Position numbers and translations under genes: made by a program. From Ambrosia x helenae (lineage: Eukaryota; Streptophyta; Magnoliopsida; Asterales; Asteraceae): 64,000 nucleotides of DNA. Location of the stretch: contig CM061227.1 of NCBI GenBank assembly GCA_030844895.1, positions 76,372,575 to 76,436,574 on the forward strand, written 5' to 3'. How positions within the stretch are numbered: position 1 is the first letter of the stretch; every line of letters begins with the position of its first letter. Under the pieces are notes generated by a model, which saw only the letters and a list, made by a program, of their open reading frames with translations, ran no database searches and was not told where the DNA came from. Positions 46,995-56,327 of this stretch are shown here, one piece after another.

Positions 46995-47618
46995 TTTTTG
47001 ATTTAAGCCCAACCTATTATGTATAAATACACAATCTGTCTATCTCCCTTCCTTCATGATGTCGTGCAGTAGCAGACATGAACATTAGTTTTTTTTATTT
47101 TCTTTTCAAATTTGGCCATTCATTTTACATTCTAAATTTATATATGGATTAATAACATAATTACCGGTCCATGGTAAGTCAAATACGCGTACGATTACCA
47201 TTACTTCATACCAATTTTAAAGTAATTACCCACATTATCATCACATCGAGTCAAACTTACCAAATCATACAATCTGAGCTTTACCTATAAATTGAACGTG
47301 CCTATAACCTCCCTACTCGCTCACAACTCTCTCTCAATCTCCAATTTCTTCTAAAACCCTCTGATTTGTGCTACACGATCAAAGCAGTTGACTTTACCTT
47401 TGACCCGACAATTATACTCGAAACAACACTGTGAGTTCTATTTTTTTATGGGTTTTACTAGTAGGCAATCATATAACATAAACCCTAACTTTAATCGGGT
47501 TCATTATGTCTGGATTGTTTGATTGAAATTTCTAGGGTTCGTTCATTATATAATTGGGGCTTTTCTATAATTAGCGTTTATATATATTGATCGGTCTTAA
47601 ATAAAACAATCAGAAGTG

Positions 47619-47684
47619 TAGAGCAGTTGGTGGTGAGTGTTTGGCTAAAACTAGTGAACCGGCCTATGGCCCAGGTTCGAGTCC
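47619..47684 (+). other. Second tRNA-like module in RE4 5' LTR
   Basis: TAGAGCAGTTGG (A-box-like, 47619..47630) and GGTTCGAGTCC (perfect B box, 47674..47684). The copy in the other LTR is at 52778..52843. Confidence 0.5.
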
Positions 47685-49252
47685 TATGAACAACACATTT
47701 TATTTTATTTTTTTTATCCAATTATCTATACATATAACCTTCTAGTCCTTTAAAATAGATTTAAAATACCAAATATGATCTATAAATTCTATAAAATTTA
47801 TTTTATGTCATTCAAATGTTAAAGTTCATTATCCAATTTTTAGTTTTCCAAAAATAATTTATTTAATGTATATTATTAATAATACAAGTTTATTCATTTA
47901 TATTTATTAAATTCTATAAAAATATCAAAACGACTTTGTTAAATTCCACAAAAATTATCCTAAACTTGTGCAACAATAAACATATCAGAAATAATTTTTA
48001 TTTCTGAAAAACCGTTTGTTTTATATTTTTAATTAATTTTTGTTAGTTTTAATCATAAATAATTCATAATAAATTCATTTTTCAATATTTTTGTACCAAA
48101 ATTTTACATAAATTATTTCTAACTATTTGGAACTGAAATACAATTTTTAATTCAGAAATTCTTTGATTTTAATATTTTTAGATATTAAAGGCATATTTTG
48201 ACAATTTGATATAATTAGATTAAATATTCTATTTTCAATAAAATAATTTTATAAAAATTATTTTCATACTTAAAACCTTATGTTGTGATTATATTCAACT
48301 TAAAATTTTACAAAAAGACTTTTGTTTATTTATTCATTAAATTTCTTACATTTAATAAACAAATCGTTATTAATCAAATAAGCATTTATCCCCAATTCGA
48401 AGCCCTAGAAATACATATATCTTAGAGTTATTTCCCTTACACATTATCGAATACTTTAGGTTGATCATTTGGGAGTAATCTCAATTCATATTTCGTTGTC
48501 CAAGTCCAATTTCAAGTTATTACGTGAACTGTGAGTATTCCTACCCCTTTTTGCTTTTATACATTTTTGGGGTGTTACATGTACACTATTACAATTTCAA
48601 ATACAAGTTTACATTTTTACAATACAATTCTAGTACTATGTGCATTGCTTACAACGTGCTTTATGCTTAGACAATACATGTGGATTACATTTGTACTTAG
48701 TGAAATCATTAACATGGTACAAGCCGACCTTAACATTGGATAGCGCTATTTGGATTGACAACCCGCCTAGGTTGATTCTCCCCCTTTTTCATCGGAGAAT
48801 CCGTGGCCAGTGTTAAGTTATCATCCATTTATTGGTTGAGTACACTACAGTTCATACAGTACATTATACAGTCACAGGGTTGATTTCGCTCATTTGTATG
48901 ATACATAGTTTACATATTTGCACTGTAGCTTGCACTTGAATTGTATAACTTTTTAACCTACTATATATATCAAATCTAGGAATGCTCACCAACATTTCAT
49001 ATGTTGACCAAATCTATTTTGTACATGTTTCAGGTGCAGTTTGATCTAGTGCTTTAACAAGAGATATTTAGTGCATTATTCTAATCAGTTATTTCGTTAT
49101 TTACATTTCATTTAAGACTTTGTATTTTCCATTTCCATGTAAGACAATTTTGGATTATTCAATAATATTTACATTTTAGTACCATGAGCTTTTGAACAAT
49201 CGTCACTACGTGGCACCTCGATGATTCCGCCATCGGTTGGGGTGTTACAGAT

Positions 49253-49265
49253 TGGTATCAGAGCC
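49253..49265 (+). promoter_or_regulatory. RE4 primer-binding site (initiator tRNA-Met)
   Basis: TGGTATCAGAGCC, three bases after the 5' LTR, complementary to the 3' end of initiator tRNA-Met. Confidence 0.9.
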
Positions 49266-51750
49266 ATGGTTATAGGGAACTAGGTTATTAGATAAAATGG
49301 CCTAGACTATAACCGAACTTTAACTTTCATGCATAACATTTCCTAAACTTACCCTATCCCTCTTTTCCTTCTACTTTCTTCCTCTATCTTTCCCTCTTTC
49401 TCTCTCTCCCTTCTTCTCATCTTTCATCATGGTGCATAGAGATGGTGTCCTACAAGGAGTGGAAAGCCTACATCACCATGGAGCGGGAGCAGTACCTTTC
49501 ATGAAGACACTCTTAGACATAATGCCTACTCTTATTTTGCTCCTTCAAAGTTGTTGAGCTTTAATGAGTGTGATAGAACACGTGCAATCTGGAAGGGTGG
49601 ACGCCTGTACACTGGGTTTTCTGGCATAGGCAAGCATAGCGCATAAATCCATTTACGGACCTGTTATGCTTACCTGGGGATTCCTGGAGTGAGTATCCAC
49701 TTATAGGCTAAAGCACGTCTTCTTTGATCACCATTGGGTTCAATTCCTTTGAAAAGTCAACGTTCTTGTTGGGCTTTACAGCTAGACAAGGGCACTCCAA
49801 GCATTTTATGCAAGTTTTTTTCAATAATACTCTCTCGGTTCATATACAATATTTTGTATTTCACGATTTTCATACAAATTCATACTTTCATAACCATCTA
49901 TGGATTTCACAATCACACTTCACCTTACCCTCTTAGCCACTTTTTAAATATTCAACACCCTACCCAAACCATATTATTTCTTTTCTCCACATGTTATTTA
50001 TTTTAAAAACTATAATCTCATACTTTAGCACAAACTAAAGATTTCTAAAACTAGTTGTATTACCTAGCAACTTTACAAAGTACATATTTTCCTCGAACTT
50101 AAATTCAATTGATTATTTATTGACGTAACAAACGATTTTGTATATAATGTTTTAAACTATTACAAAGCCTACTTAGCTTGTACTATTTAACAACTCTTGC
50201 CTTATGTACAAAACCAAATTTTGAAAATATTTATTTTGGAATAATATCTAGTCTCTAGATTCTCCATCAACACTCACCCATTTTCAACTTGTTCAAATTT
50301 TTACAACATTTTGCATATACCACAATTATATTTTCTTATACACTTGATTATAACCTTTGATCCAAACCCCAAAATTTACACTGCTATACTATAAAATAAA
50401 CTCTTTATCAACTACCTTCACATTCACCATCTCTCACAACCTTGATTCTGCTTCAAAAATTTTTCATCATCCTCTCAAGAACTAAATTCATGTCCTTCAC
50501 CTTCTCACACATGAGCTAGTTACCCATGCTAATCAAACTACTAAAAACCTGATACTTGATTCTACAGGATTTTTCCAAAACATCATTGTTTATGAAACTT
50601 GATTTTCCCTTAATTTGACTATTCACTGTACATTTAATTATTCTTGATACTCGTGTTTTCATTTTCTTGATCTTATTATCATTTTGTACCCAATTATGAC
50701 ATACTCATAGGTATATAACATCTAGAGATTTCCTTGCATATTATTATGTACACAAATTGGTAATCTATCATATTGGTTACGTTTATTTTAATCATACACT
50801 TACATTTATTTGAAACGTTTAGACTTGATACTTGATCTTACAGAGCTTTTCTAAGAAAACATCATTGCTTATTATATGAAACTTGATTTTTCCTTTAACT
50901 TGACTATTCATTATTCATGATACTCGTAAACATTTAATTATTCATGATAAACACTTACGCTTAATGGTTGTAGTACTTACAAACTTGCTTGCATAAACAT
51001 GCTATCAATTTGCAATTTATGTGAATAATAATTGCTGCACTTAATAGAAGTCATCATGCCTTTTTCAACAGTCGGGAGAGGCCCTACAACCTGCTCCCCG
51101 ACTGGTGGAGGCTATCGAACATACTCAACGATTGGTAGAGGTCACTATGCCTTTTCAAACAGTCGGGAGAGGCCCTACAACCTACTCCACGGCTGGTGGA
51201 GGCTATCGAACCTGCTCAACAATCGGTGGGATCATAGAAGGACATAAAACCCTAATGTAAGGTAAATTGATGATTCCGGTCCGGAACGTAATCATGAATT
51301 TACAGGTGCGTTAGGGTAGTGTGAAATTCTATTAGAGTTTTTGGGAAGACGTCCAGTACGTTTTCAAGGTATCAAAGGTGTGGTGGGTTAGCTGCGGTAC
51401 ACCCTGTATACAAACACTAATGATGCATTGAAAGTAGGACTGGGAGTCAAATCAGGAACAAACTCTGTTTACTTGGTAGTTCATCTAGTCTTTTTATAGT
51501 CAATCAACTCATGCATTTATTTTAGGAGTCCTAAAACTTGAAGTAGTGATTTATTAGATTCTTACTCTCTTTACCCTTTCGAGACGAACCTAATCCAATC
51601 CTTAACCCTCACCTATCAAACCTACCATCCAAGTTATTCGAAACAGTTTACTTTGTTACCTATAAATTCACGTCGTACCTTAACTCTGATTTTTCTAAAC
51701 CACAGTTATCTTAAATTTTACCCTAGCATCCATAACCCTATGTTACTATT
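49266..51750 (+). other. RE4 internal region, non-coding
   Basis: A pyrimidine-rich leader (49360..49430) precedes AT-rich sequence. No frame exceeds about 90 residues and none shows a gag or pol motif. Two related blocks at about 50550..50660 and 50825..50940 (each with GATACTTGAT, ACATCATTG and GAAACTTGAT) show an internal diverged duplication. Confidence 0.7.
51056..51236 (+). repeat. 91-bp tandem repeat, two copies, in RE4
   Basis: Units begin at 51056 and 51147 with ATGCCTTTTTCAACAGTCGG and its near match. Each carries the phrase GTCGGGAGAGGCCCTACAAC, then a CGGTTGGTGGAGG-like stretch. Confidence 0.8.
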
Positions 51751-51785
51751 AACTTCGGGACGAAGTTTCTAAAAGTAAGGGATGC
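51751..51785 (+). promoter_or_regulatory. RE4 hairpin and polypurine tract
   Basis: AACTTCG-GGA-CGAAGTT (51751..51767), then AAAAGTAAGGGATGC up to the LTR. The stem differs from those of RE1 and RE2 but stays fully paired. Confidence 0.75.
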
Positions 51786-51803
51786 TGTGACATCCGTCAC
51801 TTT

Positions 51804-51839
<36 letters not shown>

Positions 51840-54410
51840 GTAATAATAATAGTAATTATAATTCAGTTTTTGTTTTAAAAAAAAAATATATATAGAACAC
51901 AAATCAGATTTGGTGTTTCCAGCCCACTCCCATCTCATTTTCTCTTTTCTCTTTTAGAGCCCAGATCCCCGGCCCAGTACACCATCCAGCGGCCCAGTAC
52001 ACCATACGGCCCAACATCAATACCCAGCCCAAACCCCTCCTCCCCTCCTTTCATTTTAATCAAAAAAAAAAAAAAGAATGGTCCCAGCCGGAATCGAACC
52101 GGGGACCCTTCATATGCAGACACACGCAACCTACCACCTGAGCCATGACCACTTTTTGATTTAAGCCCAACCTATTATGTATAAATACACAATCTGTCTA
52201 TCTCCCTTCCTTCATGATGTCGTGCAGTAGCAGACATGAACATTAGTTTTTTTTATTTTCTTTTCAAATTTGGCCATTCATTTTACATTCTAAATTTATA
52301 TATGGATTAATAACATAATTACCGGTCCATGGTAAGTCAAATACGCGTACGATTACCATTACTTCATACCAATTTTAAAGTAATTACCCACATTATCATC
52401 ACATCGAGTCAAACTTACCAAATCATACAATCTGAGCTTTACCTATAAATTGAACGTGCCTATACCCTCCCTACTCGCTCACAACTCTCTCTCAATCTCC
52501 AATTTCTTCTAAAACCCTCTGATTTGTGCTACACGATCAAAGCAGTTGACTTTACCTTTGACCCGACAATTATACTCGAAACAACACTGTGAGTTCTATT
52601 TTTTTTATGGGTTTTACTAGTCGGCAATCATATAACATAAACCCTAACTTTAATCGGGTTCATTATGTCTGGATTGTTTGATTGAAATTTCTAGGGTTCG
52701 TTCATTATATAATTGGGGCTTTTCTATAATTAGCGTTTATATATATTGATCGGTCTTAAATAAAACAATCAGAAGTGTAGAGCAGTTGGTGGTGAGTGTT
52801 TGGCTAAAACTAGTGAACCGGCCTATGGCCCAGGTTCGAGTCCTATGAACAACACATTTTATTTTCTTTTTTTTTTATCCAATTATCTATACATATAACC
52901 TTCTAGTCCTTTAAAATAGATTTAAAATACCAAATATGATCTATAAATTCTATAAAATTTATTTTATGTCATTCAAATGTTAAAGTTCATTATCCAATTT
53001 TTAGTTTTCCAAAAATAATTTATTTAATGTATATTATTAATAATACAAGTTTATTCATTTATATTTATTAAATTCTATAAAAATATCAAAACGACTTTGT
53101 TAAATTCCACAAAAATTATCCTAAACTTGTGCAACAATAAACATATCAGAAATAATTTTTATTTCTGAAAAAACCGTTTGTTTTATATTTTTAATTAATT
53201 TTTGTTAGTTTTAATCATAAATAATTCATAATAAATTCATTTTTCAATATTTTTGTACCAAAATTTTACATAAATTATTTCTAACTATTTGGAACTGAAA
53301 TACAATTTTTAATTCAGAAATTCTTTGATTTTAATATTTTTAGATATTAAAGGCATATTTTGACAATTTGATATAATTAGATTAAATATTCTATTTTCAA
53401 TAAAATAATTTTATAAAAATTATTTTCATACTTAAAACCTTATGTTGTGATTATATTCAACTTAAAATTTTACAAAAAGACTTTTGTTTATTTATTCATT
53501 AAATTTCTTACATTTAATAAACAAATCGTTATTAATCAAATAAGCATTTATCCCCAATTCGAAGCCCTAGAAATACATATATCTTAGAGTTATTTCCCTT
53601 ACACATTATCGAATACTTTAGGTTGATCATTTGGGAGTAATCTCAATTCATATTTCGTTGTCCAAGTCCAATTTCAAGTTATTACGTGAACTGTGAGTAT
53701 TCCTACCCCTTTTTGCTTTTATACATTTTTGGGGTGTTACATGTACACTATTACAATTTCAAATACAAGTTTACATTTTTACAATACAATTCTAGTACTA
53801 TGTGCATTGCTTACAACGTGCTTTATGCTTAGACAATACATGTGGATTACATTTGTACTTAGTGAAATCATTAACATGGTACAAGCCGACCTTAACATTG
53901 GATAGCGCTATTTGGATTGACAACCCGCCTAGGTTGATTCTCCCCTTTTTCATCGGAGAATCCGTGGCCAGTGTTAAGTTATCATCCATTTATTGGTTGA
54001 GTACACTACAGTTCATACAGTACATTATACAGTCACAGGGTTGATTTCGCTCATTTGTATGATACATAGTTTACATATTTGCACTGTAGCTTGCACTTGA
54101 ATTGTATAACTTTTTAACCTACTATATATATCAAATCTAGGAATGCTCACCAACATTTCATATGTTGACCAAATCTATTTTGTACATGTTTCAGGTGCAG
54201 TTTGATCTAGTGCTTTAACAAGAGATATTTAGTGCATTATTCTAATCAGTTATTTCGTTATTTACATTTCATTTAAGACTTTGTATTTTCCATTTCCATG
54301 TAAGACAATTTTGGATTATTCAATAATATTTACATTTTAGTACCATGAGCTTTTGAACAATCGTCACTACGTGGCACCTCGATGATTCCGCCATCGGTTG
54401 GGGTGTTACA
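51786..54410 (+). repeat. RE4 3' LTR
   Basis: Nearly identical to the 5' LTR. Its tRNA-like modules are at 52080..52152 (-) and 52778..52843 (+). Confidence 0.92.
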
Positions 54411-54584
54411 AGTACCACCACGTCTGTTCATCTTATATATCAGTTCAAATTAGGGTTTTGTAAATTGGGGGTTTTCTATCAATCGTTTGATTTAGGGATA
54501 GATAGATTAATAGATGATTATAGATGGCGTCTGTGATCGGTGGTGTTTGTGAACGGTGGTGGATGGCGTCTGTGAAGAAGGGTG

Positions 54585-54741
54585 ATGGTGGAGGTTTGTG
54601 AACGGTGGTATTTAGTGTTGGTGGTGGCAAGTGGCTAGATTTGGTAGTGGTGTTCGTTGGGTGATGGTGGAGGTTGTGAACGGTGGTGTTTGGTGTTGGT
54701 GGTGGCAAGTGGCTGGATTTGGTGGTGGTGTTCGTTGGGTG
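54585..54741. repeat. Tandem duplication (about 75 bp x2) in DT1 right arm
   Basis: Two adjacent units of the type GTGAACGGTGGTRTTTRGTG followed by TTGGTGGTGGCAAGTGGCT. Its reverse complement is related to 46520..46565. Confidence 0.75.
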
Positions 54742-54752
54742 GTGGTTTGGTT

Positions 54753-54758
<6 letters not shown>

Positions 54759-54830
<72 letters not shown>
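54759..54830. repeat. (GA)n microsatellite in DT1 right arm
   Basis: About 36 uninterrupted GA units. The open frames across it (RERERE) are artefacts of the repeat. Confidence 0.95.
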
Positions 54831-54835
<5 letters not shown>

Positions 54836-55238
54836 GGAAATATGGTTTTTTAGATTTGAAAGTTTTTATTTAAATCAGATTTTTTTATAAAAAGTAAAAT
54901 ATTGAAAAAATAGAAAAACAAAAATAAATAGGTAAAATGACTACAGTTATGAACGACTTAACAATTTCAAGTCGAATTGACTAATCCGGTATATTTTCCA
55001 CGTTTATAGAAGTGCATCTATGTTTCTGCTTTACGAATATGATATTTTTTTGGGCATTTCTAATAATATCAAGTCATATTCCTATTTTGGTATTTTTTTA
55101 TTTCGGGATTTTTAGCTCCGAGTAGCAAAGGGCCGGAGAAACTTTCTAGTTATACCCATGACTTAACTGAAAAAATAAACCCAGTTAGTGAAAAATAACG
55201 AAAATAACAAGAAAATCCAAACTCAGAGGTTCCATTTC

Positions 55239-55274
<36 letters not shown>

Positions 55275-55359
55275 TACCAAAGTGGCAAATTGGATCAAAC
55301 CTCAGAGACAAAATCGACATTTAACTCAAAAACATATTACATTCCTAAAACGCCACAAA

Positions 55360-55764
55360 GGGTATGTTTGGCAAAACTAGCTAGATGCTGGTAGCTGGAA
55401 GCTTTTTAAATATATTTTGGGTATTTGTGGCATTTACTAATTAAAAGCTTGTAGCTAGTAGAGCTTTTTCTTAAAAGCTACTACTAGTAGCTTTTCATTG
55501 TAGAGTTTTTTCTCTAACCTAAAATCTTCCAGCCCCTTCAACCAAACAAGACTTTTTATTTATTTATTTTTTTTTGAACGGCAAATTCCACTCCTTGTGG
55601 GACTTGAACCCATGACCTCCCCTTAGGTGTTCCTAGAAGCTTTGCTTCTACCATTGGGCCACCAACCCCAATGGCAAGACTTTTTATTAAGTAGGAGTTT
55701 TTTCTTAAAAACTTGAAGTTTGAAGCTCCTAAAAGCTCTTAAAAGCTCTTTGCCAAACATACCC
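55360..55764. mobile_element. MITE with GGGTATGTTTGGCAAA ends, carrying a SINE
   Basis: Terminal inverted repeat GGGTATGTTTGGCAAA at 55360 and its exact complement TTTGCCAAACATACCC ending at 55764. Without the SINE and its duplication it is about 277 bp. The interior is rich in AAGCT/AGCTT hairpin sequence. The ends are of the kind seen in hAT-type MITEs, but no clear 8-bp duplication is visible. Confidence 0.7.
55561..55674 (-). mobile_element. tRNA-derived SINE with 14-bp target duplication
   Basis: On the minus strand: head CCATTGGGGTTGGTGGCCCA with A box TGGCCCAATGGTAGA (55647..55661), B box GGTTCAAGTCC (55600..55610), and an A-rich tail AAAAAAAAATAAATAAA at the left. An exact 14-bp duplication CAAGACTTTTTATT flanks it (55547..55560 and 55675..55688), the sign of LINE-type reverse transcription. 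At 114 bp it is a short SINE. Confidence 0.85.
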
Positions 55765-56106
55765 AAAATCTCCCAAAAAAAAACCCAACCCTAAATCCAA
55801 TCCCAAGGTCTACTGACTTTTTATTAGTTTTTGTACTTATAGGCTGTGTTTCCAAGTTCACTTAACAAGAGAAAAGAAAGTATATGAAAGAAAATGAAAA
55901 CTTTCTTGTGTACCCGAGTTTAATTTAAGAAAGAAAAAAATGAAAGGAATACTAAGCCAAATCCTTTATTTTAATTTTTCTTCCGATTTAAAAAAAAACG
56001 AAAATATATATCATTTCTTTTCCTTTCTTGTTTTCATTTCTCAATACACTCAGGAAGATAGCGAAAGTACCACGGTACGGCTAAAGTGCAACACATTGAA
56101 GACACC

Positions 56107-56242
56107 TGGGCCATTGCTAACCCAACTTCTTTGAACCAAAACATATTATTTTGAGGTTTTATATATTTGAATTTGAATTTGTTGAAACCCTTGCAAAACC
56201 CCGTTGCTCCGATCAAATCAGCAGCCCATAAAGAGATCGACG

Positions 56243-56276
<34 letters not shown>

Positions 56277-56327
56277 CATACTTAGATCTGTCTATCTATC
56301 CTCGTTAGTCCTTTTGCGTATTTGAAT
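56107..56327 (+). promoter_or_regulatory. LSM4 promoter and 5' leader with two site II motifs
   Basis: TGGGCC (56107..56112) and the reverse complement of TGGGCT (56223..56228) are site II elements, common upstream of plant genes for translation and RNA processing. An (AAT)n run (about 56243..56275) lies in the likely leader. No clear TATA box, as is usual for such housekeeping genes. Confidence 0.5.

Larger units (their letters stand above)
46641..49249 (+). repeat. RE4 5' LTR
   Basis: Starts TGTGACATCCGTCAC followed by an (AAT)n run and ends with hairpin CGATG-ATTCCGC-CATCG and GGGGTGTTACA. It holds two tRNA-like modules, one on each strand. The middle (47700..48400) is very AT-rich with no frame of note. 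Confidence 0.92.
46641..54410 (+). mobile_element. RE4: recent non-coding (non-autonomous) LTR retrotransposon
   Basis: LTRs 46641..49249 (2609 bp) and 51786..54410 (2625 bp), exact target duplication AGTAC (46636..46640 and 54411..54415), primer-binding site and polypurine tract. I found only about three substitutions between the LTRs; the length difference comes from microsatellites and mononucleotide runs. The internal 2.5 kb has no gag or pol. It therefore fits the class of large retrotransposon derivatives moved by proteins made elsewhere. The near-identity makes it the youngest datable insertion in the window. Confidence 0.92.
24245..55327. mobile_element. DT1: DNA transposon with extended inverted ends, split by RE3 and RE4
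   Basis: The left end GAGTTAAATGCCAATTTCG and the right end (reverse complement GAGTTAAATGTCGATTTTG) form terminal inverted repeats that continue for over 100 bp, including a poly-T/poly-A block on each side (24301..24322 and 55241..55270). An exact 8-bp duplication AAAAACAT flanks it (24237..24244 and 55328..55335), a length typical of hAT elements. Its own DNA is about 1.5 kb: 24245..24665, 46442..46640 and 54416..55327. Further inside, (CT)n on the left mirrors (GA)n on the right. No transposase seen, so it is non-autonomous. Confidence 0.75.

Noticed and set aside
48531..48743. 70-residue frame present in both RE4 LTRs (also 53693..53905)
   Set aside because: Shared by LTR identity only; short, no start context or domain.
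49430..49560. Possible gag start in RE4
   Set aside because: An ATG with a short readable stretch exists, but no frame persists and no gag motif is seen.
51056..51236. Possible CRISPR-like direct repeats
   Set aside because: Only two 91-bp units in tandem in a plant retrotransposon; no spacer pattern.
54631..54890. Frames coding RERERE-type proteins
   Set aside because: Translation of the (GA)n microsatellite; the (CT)n on the left arm gives the same artefact.
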